In this document: in pieces, positions 26,619-35,166 of the stretch | Layout of the letters: each line of letters starts with the position of its first letter | Numbering within the stretch: the stretch's first letter is position 1 | Assembly: GCA_028289405.1 (NCBI GenBank) | Contig: JANQPP010000046.1 | Coordinates: forward strand, 29,902-93,901 | Direction of reading: 5' to 3' | DNA: 64,000 nt | Origin: Pirellulales bacterium | GTDB lineage: Bacteria > Planctomycetota > Planctomycetia > Pirellulales > JANQPP01 | Made by a program: the position numbers and the translations under genes | The notes under the pieces: model-generated | Databases searched by the model: none | Told to the model about the DNA's origin: nothing | The model's input: only the letters and a program-made list of their open reading frames with translations

Positions 26619-28109
26619 TTATCCCTTCGACTCCGGCAACTCCGCGACCAGCCGCAGCGAGACGCTCAACTCGTCCAATTGGTAGTGGGGCCGCAGATGC
26701 GCCACTGCCTCGTAGCAGCCGGGTTTACCGGGCACGTCACGGACGGTTACACGGGCTTCCCGCAAAGGCCGCTTGGATTTCGCCTCGGGGCCCGCGTCTT
26801 CCGGGTTGCCCAGCACGTAATTCAGGATCCAACGGTTAAGCCATTTCTCGCAGTCGCTGCGTTCCATGAAGGAACCGACTTTGTCGCGCGCCATCGCCTT
26901 CAAGTAGTGGGCGAAACGGGAAGTGCAAAGCAGGTACTGCAGCATCGTGGACAGCTTCGCGTTCGCATTGGCTTCGTCCGTGTCGTACAGCTTGGGCTTT
27001 TGGCAAGACTGAGCGCCAAAGAACGCGGCATAGTCCGTCCCTTTGCAATGGCACAAGGAGATGAAACCCAGGTCATTGAGTTCTTTCTCGCGACGGTCCG
27101 TGATGGCGATCTCCGTGGGGCATTTGAGGGCCACGTCCCCTTCATCGGTTTTGAAGGTATGGGTGGGCAACCCTTCGACAAGGCCGCCTCCCTCCACGCC
27201 GCGAATCGTGGCCAGCCAGCCATACTTGGCGAACGAATCGGTAATCCGTGTGCCGAGAGCATATGCCGCGTTCGTCCACAAGTATTTGTCGTGGTTGGTG
27301 CCATCGACATCCTCTTCGAAATTGAACGCTTCCACCGGGCAGGTCTCTTGTCCGTAGGGCAAACGACCCAGCACGTGCGGCAAGGTGAGTCCCACGAAAC
27401 GGGAATCCTCCGATTCACGGAACGACTTCCATTTCACATATTCATCGGTGTCGAAGATCTTCGCCATATCACGGGGACCACCCAATTCCGTGAAACTGTC
27501 CATGCCGAACAGATCGGAGGAGGCAGCAGAGATGAAGGGAGCATGTGCGGCGGCCGCGACGTTGGAAATTCGCTCTAACAGGGCCACGTCTTGTGGATGT
27601 TTCCCAAACTCGTAGTCGCCGACGAGGCAGCCGAAGGGGGCGCCACCGAACGTGCCATATTCGTCCTCGTAGACTTTCTTGAAGAGCGCGCTTTGGTCGA
27701 ATTCAGAGGCCCGCTCTAAATCCTTAAGCATGTCTTTCTTCGAGCTGTTCAGCACCCGAATTTTTAGGGAGGTGCTAGTCTCGGTCTGATGGACCAGGTA
27801 GTGCAGCCCTCTCCAGGAAGCTTCCAGTTTTTGGAATTCCGGGTGATGCATGATCGCATTGAGTTGTTCGGAGAGGATCCGGTCGATCTCCGCGATCCGC
27901 ATGTTGATGGTCTTTTCCGTATCCTTGGCCACCATCATCTTGGGATCGAGAAGCTGCCCGACGAACTCTTTGAGCAGGTCCTTTCCCCAATCGCGGCTAG
28001 AGTCATCGCGGAGCCGCATTCCCTCGGAAAGGATCGAGTCGAGCAACGTGGATTCGGACGTTTGTGCTTCGGCGGAACCGCCTTCGGCTTGTGTTTGTTC
28101 TTCGGCCAT
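26619..28109 (-). CDS. tssC: Type VI secretion contractile sheath large subunit TssC
   Basis: 496 aa from the second in-frame ATG (28109), which has GGGGA upstream; the first ATG four codons earlier has none. TssC (EvpB/VipB) forms the outer sheath with TssB. Landmarks are LNAIMHHPEFQKLEASWRGLHYLV, LKIRVLNSSKKDMLKDLERA, PFGCLVGDYEFG, FISAASSDLFGMDSFTELGGP, W-x-S-F-R-E-S-E-D-S-R-F-V-G-L and the C-terminal RPLREARVTVRDVPGKPGCYEAV. All regions are complete. tssB precedes it by 153 bases. Confidence 0.96.
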   Translation of the reverse strand: MAEEQTQAEGGSAEAQTSESTLLDSILSEGMRLRDDSSRDWGKDLLKEFVGQLLDPKMMVAKDTEKTINMRIAEIDRILSEQLNAIMHHPEFQKLEASWRGLHYLVHQTETSTSLKIRVLNSSKKDMLKDLERASEFDQSALFKKVYEDEYGTFGGAPFGCLVGDYEFGKHPQDVALLERISNVAAAAHAPFISAASSDLFGMDSFTELGGPRDMAKIFDTDEYVKWKSFRESEDSRFVGLTLPHVLGRLPYGQETCPVEAFNFEEDVDGTNHDKYLWTNAAYALGTRITDSFAKYGWLATIRGVEGGGLVEGLPTHTFKTDEGDVALKCPTEIAITDRREKELNDLGFISLCHCKGTDYAAFFGAQSCQKPKLYDTDEANANAKLSTMLQYLLCTSRFAHYLKAMARDKVGSFMERSDCEKWLNRWILNYVLGNPEDAGPEAKSKRPLREARVTVRDVPGKPGCYEAVAHLRPHYQLDELSVSLRLVAELPESKG

Positions 28110-28262
28110 GTTTTTCCCCATGTTTTAGAGTCGCGTGGTTTCCCGCGGGAACGCGGGTTTCAGAACCAACGGACAATTCTGGTGTTTTCAATGATCTGTC
28201 AGCGTTTTGCGACCGACAGACGCCAAACTTCGCGAAAATCTTGCAGTTTCGTCGAACGGCCT

Positions 28263-28799
28263 TTACTCCTCTTCGGCGGGCTTGGAGTCGCCACCGCCTT
28301 CGACTCCGAGATCTTGGGAAAGTTTGTCTCGCGTCTCGGTATTCTTGATGATGTCTTCCAACATGTTTTCCAGTTTGTCGTTGCCTTCCATCTTGTTCAG
28401 CAGATTCTTGAGCTTGTCCCGCGTTTGCAGAAGCTTGTTCAAAGGGTCAATCTGTTTGACCACGTTCTCTGGCGAAAAATCGTCCATGCTCTGGAAATTC
28501 AATTCCACGTTCATCTGCTGGCCTTCCTTGCCGCTGATGCGGTCTTCCGCGCGGAATGCCAGGCGGGGAGTCATGCCCGCCAACACCTTGTCGAAGTTGT
28601 CCCGGTCGATTTCGACAAATTTCCGCTCCTTCAAAGCGGGCAGAGGCTGGCTGGGATTCCCGGAGAAATCGCCCATCACGCCGACCACGAAGGGCAGTTC
28701 CTTGAGCTGCATCGCGCCGTTGACTTCGACATCGTAAGTGATTTGGACACGAGGTTTGCGGACGCGGTCGAGCTTGTGTTGCGTGCTTTCCTTGGCCAT
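28263..28799 (-). CDS. tssB: Type VI secretion contractile sheath small subunit TssB
   Basis: 178 aa. The ATG at 28799 follows GGGAG by seven bases and gives the standard start AKESTQHKLDRVRKPRVQI; the frame extends six codons upstream. Other TssB blocks are PFVVGVMGDFSGNP, FVEIDRDNFDKVLAGM and MDDFSPENVVKQIDPLNKLLQ. TssB (VipA) pairs with TssC to build the contractile sheath. The C-terminus is acidic (GGGDSKPAEEE). The 239-base gap upstream of it may hold a promoter. Confidence 0.95.
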   Translation of the reverse strand: MAKESTQHKLDRVRKPRVQITYDVEVNGAMQLKELPFVVGVMGDFSGNPSQPLPALKERKFVEIDRDNFDKVLAGMTPRLAFRAEDRISGKEGQQMNVELNFQSMDDFSPENVVKQIDPLNKLLQTRDKLKNLLNKMEGNDKLENMLEDIIKNTETRDKLSQDLGVEGGGDSKPAEEE

Positions 28800-29038
28800 G
28801 GTGTTGCTCCCGTTCATGAATTAATGGGTAGGACGCCGCCGAGGACGGCACGATTTTGAGTCAGGCACGCGGTTCAAGTCCTTTTGCCTCGCGTTGGGTC
28901 GCCACGCGAAGTGGCGGATTGCTGATGGAAATGTGGTTTCGCTTATAGTGTTTCGTCGATGCCGTTCGACGATCGTTCGTAGCTTAAGGTGTCAACGAGA
29001 AATCACGAGGGCATATGGAAAAGATGTAGGAAAAAGTG

Positions 29039-30130
29039 TCAGGACTCGCTCTCTCCGTCCGGTGACCGAATGCCAAGCAGTTCACCGACCTGGCCACGGA
29101 CGCTAGTATCCTTGACCAGTTCTTGCAAGAGTTGATCGAAAGGAAGCCGTCCCCAGGTAATCGCTCGGTCAATGAGCAAGGGAACCGGGCTTTGAGGTTC
29201 GGTGCGACGCAAATAGGCGGCGACTTCGGCGAGCCTTTTGAAGGCGTCTTCCCGCGAACTGATGGGACCACGGCTTCCGGTGGATGCGCCATTGGTTGGC
29301 TGGGAGGCTTCCTCGGCCTCTTCGCCCTCGGTCGTTTCCTCCGCCTCGAGGAACGCCCCTTTTTCACGCCCGATCCGGCGGAGCAGGACTTCGATCTCTT
29401 CCAGCGATTTTCGAAAGGCGGTAGCCCCCGGGGCCAAATCGTCGAACCGCTCCGTGACGAGCTTGTCCAGATCAGACAATGCCTGTTTGGCTTCCTCGAC
29501 GTCTTCGCACAGGTTGACGATATGGCTTACGTCCGCTGACGCGGCCACATCCTCGAATACCTTTCCGCGTTCTTCCGCCTCTTCACGACGTTGGTTGAAG
29601 TCGCTTTCGCTCTCGCTCTCCTGCTTGGGAGGAGCATACCGCGATTTCCAATAGGTCCAGGACAATACCTCGGTGTCATGCGGCAATAGCGGCACGTCGC
29701 GGAGCCGGTTGGGAAGCCGGGCACCTCGGTCCGCGTCCATCAGCCATACCAGCGGCGCGACCCGGGGTTCCAAGTCCCCCTCGTCGGGAAGCGGGTGCAC
29801 CCCATCCCAAAGTTGGTCCAGCAAACCGTGCAGCAGCCGCAACCCATCCCGCACGCCAGCAAATCCATGCCGGGCGGTGAGGGCCTCGGTTTGCCAACAG
29901 GCCACCATGAGGTCCTTGGAACGGCTCGTCAGAATTTCGGTCGTCCGCTCGATAATCAACCGCCAATCAGCGGTCTGGCCTTCCTGCCCCAAGATATCCC
30001 GATCTTGTTCCGAGCGTGCCTGTTTAATTTCGTCGTACACCGGATCGTAGCGCAAGTACTCGCCACACGGATCGTCTCCAGGGAGTGGCGCGAGCAAGGG
30101 TTCTAGGGAAATAACTTCCGGTGTAGGCAT
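29039..30130 (-). CDS. tssA: Type VI secretion protein TssA (ImpA N-terminal family)
   Basis: 363 aa. The ImpA N-terminal domain is at about 1-140: LLAPLPGDDPCGEYLRYDPVYDEI, DWRLIIERTTEILTSRSKDLMVACW and LTARHGFAGVRDGLRLLHGLLDQLWDGVHP. A charged middle part (EESESESDFNQRR type) and a C-terminal region follow with AFKRLAEVAAYLRRTEPQSPVPLLIDRAITWGRLPFDQLLQELV, the typical TssA end. TssA primes tube and sheath polymerisation at the baseplate. Its start (ATG 30130) is preceded by a good promoter candidate, so tssA may begin a new transcript. Confidence 0.93.
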   Translation of the reverse strand: MPTPEVISLEPLLAPLPGDDPCGEYLRYDPVYDEIKQARSEQDRDILGQEGQTADWRLIIERTTEILTSRSKDLMVACWQTEALTARHGFAGVRDGLRLLHGLLDQLWDGVHPLPDEGDLEPRVAPLVWLMDADRGARLPNRLRDVPLLPHDTEVLSWTYWKSRYAPPKQESESESDFNQRREEAEERGKVFEDVAASADVSHIVNLCEDVEEAKQALSDLDKLVTERFDDLAPGATAFRKSLEEIEVLLRRIGREKGAFLEAEETTEGEEAEEASQPTNGASTGSRGPISSREDAFKRLAEVAAYLRRTEPQSPVPLLIDRAITWGRLPFDQLLQELVKDTSVRGQVGELLGIRSPDGESES

Positions 30131-30160
30131 GAGAGGCTTCCGAAGTTGAATTCAAACGTC

Positions 30161-30188
30161 AATATACGAAGAGGGCGAGGAATGTAAA
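30161..30188 (-). promoter_or_regulatory. Candidate sigma-70-type promoter upstream of tssA
   Basis: On the minus strand TTTACA (30188-30183) and TATATT (30166-30161) are separated by 16 bases; each matches the consensus hexamer at 5 of 6 positions. Transcription would begin about 24 bases before the tssA ATG. This allows tssA and the genes after it to be expressed without the sigma-factor gene upstream. Confidence 0.5.
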
Positions 30189-30221
30189 GCAGATCGGGAC
30201 CGCCTTCGGAGAGATCTCCAT

Positions 30222-30926
30222 TCACTCCCGTGGCCGGTCATCCAGGCCACGCCGGCGGAGTGCATGCGCCAGTTTTTCCAATATACGGGAATGCATGCGG
30301 CTCGCCCCTGATTTGGTTAATCCAAGCTTCGCGCCCGCGTCCTGAAGGGTCGCCCCCTCGAAATATACCGCATTGATCAGTGTCAGCTCCTTTTCGGGCA
30401 AGGATTGAAGCATGGCCCGAAGTTCCCGGGTCACTTCCCGTTGGGCCACGATAGCCGCCGCCGTGGGTACGGAAGGGTCCTCGATCGTGGAATCCCGAAT
30501 ACCGCCCCCCTCTTCGCCCCGCGTGGCGAAATAGACGACCGCGAGCTGGTCGGTCATCCGGTTGAGCCAGGAGAGGTTGGATTCGCTCTTGTCACTTCCC
30601 GCTTCCGAAGCGGTGTTTTCCGTAGCCAAGACCTCGTTGGACAATGCCTCGAAACGCATGCGACGATAGCGGGAACGGCTGGTCCAAGACATCTTGGAAA
30701 GGCCGTCATAGATGGCACCGCGGATGCGATAGTACGCGAAGGTCGTGAAACGGCAGCCTTGCGAGGGATCGAAATCCCGTGCCGCCTGGGCCAAACCGAG
30801 TTCGCCGTAGGCCACCAAATCGTCCAGCTCCACACCGAAGCTCTTCTGACGGTGAACCTTCGAGGCCAATGATTGGACCAATGCCTGGCCCTGGGCGATC
30901 AATTCTTCCGTGGAAACCGCATTCAT
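30222..30926 (-). CDS. Sigma-70 family factor (FliA/WhiG/SigF-like) embedded in T6SS cluster
   Basis: 234 aa. The ATG at 30926 overlaps the previous stop by four bases (ATGA). Region 2 is clear: GVELDDLVAYGELGLAQAARDFDPSQGCRFTTFAYYRIRGAI (31-72), i.e. the -10 recognition helix of flagellar/sporulation-type sigma factors. Region 4 is at about 173-220: LPEKELTLINAVYFEGATLQDAGAKLGLTKSGASRMHSRILEKL. A variable middle (about 95-165) replaces a normal region 3, and the protein lacks region 1.1. It should bind core RNA polymerase. Position inside the secretion locus suggests it switches T6SS genes, which is inference. Confidence 0.85.
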   Translation of the reverse strand: MNAVSTEELIAQGQALVQSLASKVHRQKSFGVELDDLVAYGELGLAQAARDFDPSQGCRFTTFAYYRIRGAIYDGLSKMSWTSRSRYRRMRFEALSNEVLATENTASEAGSDKSESNLSWLNRMTDQLAVVYFATRGEEGGGIRDSTIEDPSVPTAAAIVAQREVTRELRAMLQSLPEKELTLINAVYFEGATLQDAGAKLGLTKSGASRMHSRILEKLAHALRRRGLDDRPRE

Positions 30927-31321
30927 TTCGCCAACTCCGACACTTCTTGCCACAGTTGACGCAGCCGTGCTTGGCTTTCCGGTGTCTCGTACAACACGCC
31001 CGCGATATGTCTGGATGCCTCCCGCCAAACCTCCGGGGTTCGCGTAACCTGGCCGAAACGAATTCGCAGCAAGGCTTCCACCAATTCCACGGCAACCGGT
31101 TCCAAGTCCAAGTCCGCGCCAGGGTGTTTGCGGGCCACTTCGGTCAGCGCGGTAAGCTGGGCGGAATGGTCCGGATCTCCGGCACGTGCCGCGAGCGTCT
31201 CCCGCAGCACATCTTCCAACACATCCTGCTCCGGCAGTTTCGCAGAATCGGCATCTTCCGCATGCCGTGATTCGTAGCTGTGTCCGGAACCCTCGGAGGA
31301 TGAACCGCCGCTCGCCATCAT
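30923..31321 (-). CDS. Hypothetical protein coupled to the T6SS sigma factor
   Basis: 132 aa from the ATG at 31321 (AAAGGAA seven bases upstream; another ATG follows directly). The first 35 residues are Ser/Gly/Glu-rich and likely disordered; residues about 36-130 are helical (QDVLEDVLRETLAARAG, AVELVEALLRIRFGQVTRTPEVWREASRHIAG). No family recognised. Its stop overlaps the sigma-factor start, so the two are translationally coupled. That arrangement is common for a sigma factor and its regulator, so a role as anti-sigma factor or chaperone is possible but unproven. Confidence 0.6.
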   Translation of the reverse strand: MMASGGSSSEGSGHSYESRHAEDADSAKLPEQDVLEDVLRETLAARAGDPDHSAQLTALTEVARKHPGADLDLEPVAVELVEALLRIRFGQVTRTPEVWREASRHIAGVLYETPESQARLRQLWQEVSELAK

Positions 31322-31378
31322 CTGCCAATTCCTTTCCGGGACGAAGCCTTTGTGCTGGAGATTCCTCGCCAAAAACGC

Positions 31379-33052
31379 TCAGTATCGCAAGGCATATACG
31401 AGTACCCCGAACAAAGCGATCAATAATACACCGTTCACGATCACCAACGTGTTGGCAAACAGGTGGCAACGGTAGTCTTCCCGCACCGCCTGTTCGGTCC
31501 ACTCCAACTCTTCTTCTAATTGGAGCATCTTTTCAAAAACGCTTTTGACAAAAGATTGTCCCTCTTCCGACTCTCCCGTGGCGGCGAAGTAGCATCCACC
31601 AAAGAGTTGGGGACGTTCTTCTTCATGGCGCGGTCCCGCGTCGGAGGCCAGGCCGTTGATTAGCACTGTTTTCAATCTTTCCAACACGCGGCTGCGAATT
31701 TTGCACAGCAGCATATAGAGCTTGGAGTTGCCCGGTTTGGCCAGACCGTCCGGCTGCCGAAAGAGGTCATACACCCAATCCTCGAAGGCACCGCAGGCAT
31801 GCGAGGAGAGGGCATCCAAGTTTTCCGCCGTGGGCGGGCTCCAATGGTCGAACCCGCGTCCGAACCGATTGGCCTTGGCTCGTTCCATGCCTACGCGGCG
31901 GACCAGCTCCGCGAAACCGGGTTCCTGTTCCATGCCGCTGACCATGAGCGTGACCGGGAAGCAGAGCGCCGTCGCCTCGCGCGAGGTTTCCATGTCCCGC
32001 CGCATGGCGTCGGGCAATTCCTGCCCCCCCGCCGGAGCCAAGACCTCTTTCCAGGGGACCACGACCATGGCGCCATTCAGCGGGCAAAGCGGCTGCCGCG
32101 TGCGGCGTAGCAGCCGGCAAACATACCGTAGTCTTTCCGTTTGCTCCTCCAATTCGCGTCGTGAAAGGCCGGTAGCCACGCGGGAAGGCGCGGGGGCTTC
32201 CTGCTGAGATGGAGACGGCGTGAAGGTCTCCCGGGCACCCGCCACCATCGTGCCCCGATAGGAAGGACTTGGAGAACTCGGCGGAGCGGTTTCCGAGCTG
32301 ACCTGCGTGCCGCGTACGGCGGAACTCGGTTCATCCCCAGCGGCCATCATCGTGCCCCGCACGCTCGGTTGGGCCAAAGTCCCGCGTACCCCAGCCTCGG
32401 GAGAGGCGGGAGCCGAAGGCGCCGCCGAGCGGGCCAGCCGGTGGACGAGGCTCAAACAACCCACGTTGGTGCAAACCAAAAAAATGGCGTCTTCGTTGCC
32501 ATACCACCGTAAGGGTGCGCGGCCCTCGGGAACGCTGGTAACGATAAACTCCTGCGTGGAAGCGTCGAGCAAGGCGTCGGCGGAGCGTTCGTTCTCGGCA
32601 CCCAGGATCAAAAACAGGGGAATGCCGTTGATGTCCAGGCCATTCCGTTCCAACTCCGCGAGCCCTTCCTTCCAAGCCTTTTCGATGTCGGGAAACTGGG
32701 CAACCTCCCCCTCCAGCCAAAACCGCACCGCCAGGTAGGCCACCACGGGAATGGCCACCAGCAGGCCCAATAACACCATGATCCGTTTGAACTCGAACCA
32801 GGTGCTCCAATGCGCGCTTTCGGAGGAGAGGAGAAATGCTACATACGCGGAGATCGTGCAAAGGACCAAAAAGATGGAGAGCAGAATCGCCACTCGCGCT
32901 GGGAGCGAAAGCGCGGCAAAACGGCGGCTCTTGCCGATAAGCCGACCCGGCGCATAGAAAATCATGCGCAGCGGCGTCAGCAGATGGTAAATAAAGGACC
33001 GCAGGTAATACACAATCTCATCCACTCGCACGTTCCGGCAGCGCCGGTTCAT
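31379..33052 (-). CDS. Short TssM/IcmF-like membrane protein
   Basis: 557 aa, about half the usual TssM length (1100-1300 aa). Two N-terminal membrane segments (about 52-75 and 91-113) and one near the C-terminus (about 534-555) flank a domain with IcmF-like blocks: GIPLFLILG (143-151), RWYGNEDAIFLVCTN (182-196), CPLNGAMVVVPW (323-334), VSGMEQEPGFAEL, RFGRGFDHWSPP. Where TssM has a Walker A P-loop the sequence reads GAENERSADALL, so nucleotide binding is unlikely. A Pro/Ser-rich linker (about 208-295) carries four RGT motifs (223, 232, 247, 266). The large periplasmic TssM domain is missing. It sits 6 bases after tssL. Confidence 0.75.
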   Translation of the reverse strand: MNRRCRNVRVDEIVYYLRSFIYHLLTPLRMIFYAPGRLIGKSRRFAALSLPARVAILLSIFLVLCTISAYVAFLLSSESAHWSTWFEFKRIMVLLGLLVAIPVVAYLAVRFWLEGEVAQFPDIEKAWKEGLAELERNGLDINGIPLFLILGAENERSADALLDASTQEFIVTSVPEGRAPLRWYGNEDAIFLVCTNVGCLSLVHRLARSAAPSAPASPEAGVRGTLAQPSVRGTMMAAGDEPSSAVRGTQVSSETAPPSSPSPSYRGTMVAGARETFTPSPSQQEAPAPSRVATGLSRRELEEQTERLRYVCRLLRRTRQPLCPLNGAMVVVPWKEVLAPAGGQELPDAMRRDMETSREATALCFPVTLMVSGMEQEPGFAELVRRVGMERAKANRFGRGFDHWSPPTAENLDALSSHACGAFEDWVYDLFRQPDGLAKPGNSKLYMLLCKIRSRVLERLKTVLINGLASDAGPRHEEERPQLFGGCYFAATGESEEGQSFVKSVFEKMLQLEEELEWTEQAVREDYRCHLFANTLVIVNGVLLIALFGVLVYALRY

Positions 33053-33058
33053 GCGAGG

Positions 33059-33721
33059 TCAATCGGGAAACAGGTCGGGTATCACGGTAAAGTACGCCGC
33101 CACGGCCGTAAACATGGCCAGCACCGCCGTGGCGAGGGACGTGCCGATCAATTGGTACTTTCCTTCCAGCGGCGGAGCGCCATCGCCAGGGCGTGGATCG
33201 GGGTAAATCGGCGGTCGGCCCTGCCCCAATTCGATCCGCTTCGCCGTTCGTTTGGCCCAATCGCCAATCTGTGGCGGTAATTCCAATTGATCGGCGATGA
33301 ATGCCGATTCGGACAAAGCGTATAGCCCTCGAAAGCCGAGCACGACGCACACGTAAAACACTTCCAGCGCGTCGCGCCGCGTCAATTGGGCGGCCTGCTG
33401 GGCTTTCTTGAAAAATTCGATCGCCCGGTCACGCGATTTGAAATACGCGAATTCGAGCGAGTTATTCTCCCACCATTCCCGACCGTCCCAGGTGGCGGCG
33501 ATGAACATATCGTCGATCCAGGCTACCAGGGCATACTTGGCCAGCTCCCATCCTTCGGCGTGTTGTTTGCTTTGGAGCCTCGCCTCCGCGTCGCGGAAGC
33601 GGTTTTGAATGCGGTCCCGTGTCTCCTCGGCGGAAACCGCCTGCCCCGATTGGATCTTGTCCAATACACCGAGCACCTCCAAGAAGATTGGATCAACGGC
33701 GGCGGCAAAGGGTGGACTCAT
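33059..33721 (-). CDS. tssL: Type VI secretion protein TssL (DotU family)
   Basis: 220 aa. DotU hallmarks: PIFLEVLGVLDKIQSGQAVSAEETRDRI at the N-terminus, ELAKYALVAWIDDMFIAATWDGREWWENNSLE, an EFFKKAQQAAQLTRRDALEVFYVCVVLGFRG block and a single membrane segment near the C-terminus (about 192-213) with a very short tail. TssL is the inner-membrane, mostly cytoplasmic partner of TssM and also contacts TssK. No OmpA-like peptidoglycan-binding extension is present. Fourteen bases separate it from tssK upstream. Confidence 0.92.
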   Translation of the reverse strand: MSPPFAAAVDPIFLEVLGVLDKIQSGQAVSAEETRDRIQNRFRDAEARLQSKQHAEGWELAKYALVAWIDDMFIAATWDGREWWENNSLEFAYFKSRDRAIEFFKKAQQAAQLTRRDALEVFYVCVVLGFRGLYALSESAFIADQLELPPQIGDWAKRTAKRIELGQGRPPIYPDPRPGDGAPPLEGKYQLIGTSLATAVLAMFTAVAAYFTVIPDLFPD

Positions 33722-33735
33722 AATGCGTGGACCAT

Positions 33736-35166
33736 TCAGCTTTTCGTACTGGGCACGGCGAACAGGGCGATCTCCAAGATCGCGCGGCGGTCATCGGAGA
33801 TCACCTCCAAGCGGCGCTGCCCTTTTAACCGGTCAAGATTGCCAATCAGTTCCATTTTGAACCGCAGGGCCAAGGTCTGCGTGGCGAGCACGTCCTTCCA
33901 GGAAGCGCCCTCCCGCTTCACTTCGTAATACAGCCACCCCTCGCGGGCCGGCAGCCCTCGCGGCGGCTGCATCAATTCCAATTGTTCCACGCCCGGCAGG
34001 CCCGCTTTGAAGATCAAATCCACCTGCTGGGAACTCCCCATCTTCCAGTCCAACTTCCCGGGGCGGAGCAGTTCGCGGCACTCCCGCTCCGCGATGTTTT
34101 GGGCATGCACGCCCACGTACCATTCCCAACCGGAATGCAGCCATTCCGGCTTGATCGCCACCTGCATGCCCCGCTCGGTCCCTTCAAAGAAGCGTTGCTC
34201 ATAGTCGGTTTTTTTGGCGGCTCCCAAAAGCTGTTCGATGTGGAGTTTGATCCAGCGGAAAATCCGCGCCAGGTCGTCATGGTCATAGCGGGGAATATCG
34301 TCGTCCACGCGGCGGGAACCGTGAAAAATCGACAGCATCCCTAAAACCCGGCACAGCTCTTGGTAGGCCGTGTACGGATGGAGCCCCCGGGCAAACGTCA
34401 TGCAGTGCATCACCGCGTACGCCTGGTTGAGCACCATCAGCATGAACAGGTCGTCCAAATCGCCCGGCTGCTGGCTCGTCAAGTTTACCCCGCGTTCGGT
34501 GACCCGCTGCGAGAGGACCTCGATTTTCTGGCCGATGAAGTCGTAAATCGACCGGAAAATGTCCATCCCCAAAGGTGGCCAAGCCTCCATCGCCAGGCAG
34601 GGGGGGAAATACTGGGCATCCAGTTCCGGCGTCGCTTCCCGCTCACTGGCCCGCTTGATCCGTGCGATGGGGAGCACCTCGAACCCGGCGGCGTCATCGG
34701 AAGAGAGGAGCAGCCGCACGTTCGCCTGGCGGAATTGAATCTCGTCGTCGTTTCCGCCGGTCGTCTCGTCCTGCACCGGCAGATCCGTGGCGCGGTAGCG
34801 GAAATCGCCCGGCAGGTCATCGGTTCCCACATTCCGCCGGCCGAGCGCCAGCTTGGGAATCGCCAGGAACACCGTCAGTTCCGCGTCCTGCTCGAACGGT
34901 TCCTTCAAATCGACACGGTCAGGCGCCTGCCCCTCGTCGAAACTGACCAGCGTGCCGTCCCGCATGCGGGCTTCGCAGCGGGAGACCTGCAACTGGAAGT
35001 TGGCCAGCGCTTCCCGGCTCAGCTCGATGGAGCGGACGCCATACGGATAGCCGTGGTCCCACTGCTGGGACGTGGCGATCCATTCGGTCCAAAAGCGGTC
35101 GGCGGCCTGGAAATGCTGGGGCCGCAAAAACATCCCTTCCGACCAGTGGACGGGCAGATTCCTCAT
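33736..35166 (-). CDS. tssK: Type VI secretion baseplate-membrane connector TssK
   Basis: 476 aa. The N-terminus NLPVHWSEGMFLRPQHFQAADRFW is diagnostic of TssK (ImpJ/VasE). Further blocks are YPYGVRSIELSREALANFQLQV, ELTVFLAIPKLALGRRNVG, PCLAMEAWPPLGMDIFRSIYDFIGQKIEVLSQRV and SIFHGSRRVDDDIPRYDHDDLARIF. TssK is a homotrimer that joins the TssFG wedges to the TssLM membrane complex. It starts with ATG at 35166 and is the first gene of the secretion locus; a divergent gene starts 242 bases away, so the locus promoter should lie in between. Confidence 0.94.
   Translation of the reverse strand: MRNLPVHWSEGMFLRPQHFQAADRFWTEWIATSQQWDHGYPYGVRSIELSREALANFQLQVSRCEARMRDGTLVSFDEGQAPDRVDLKEPFEQDAELTVFLAIPKLALGRRNVGTDDLPGDFRYRATDLPVQDETTGGNDDEIQFRQANVRLLLSSDDAAGFEVLPIARIKRASEREATPELDAQYFPPCLAMEAWPPLGMDIFRSIYDFIGQKIEVLSQRVTERGVNLTSQQPGDLDDLFMLMVLNQAYAVMHCMTFARGLHPYTAYQELCRVLGMLSIFHGSRRVDDDIPRYDHDDLARIFRWIKLHIEQLLGAAKKTDYEQRFFEGTERGMQVAIKPEWLHSGWEWYVGVHAQNIAERECRELLRPGKLDWKMGSSQQVDLIFKAGLPGVEQLELMQPPRGLPAREGWLYYEVKREGASWKDVLATQTLALRFKMELIGNLDRLKGQRRLEVISDDRRAILEIALFAVPSTKS

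Noticed and set aside
32230..32390. CRISPR-like or tandem DNA repeat at the RGT-coding segment
   Set aside because: Only the encoded RGT tripeptides recur; spacing varies from 9 to 19 codons and the DNA is not a regular repeat array.
17479..35166. Alternative reading of the locus as an extracellular contractile injection system (PVC/Afp type)
   Set aside because: tssK, tssL, hcp, tssF/G and a ClpV-type ATPase are those of a membrane-anchored T6SS; no phage-like tail-fibre, LysM or tape-measure genes of an eCIS were seen.
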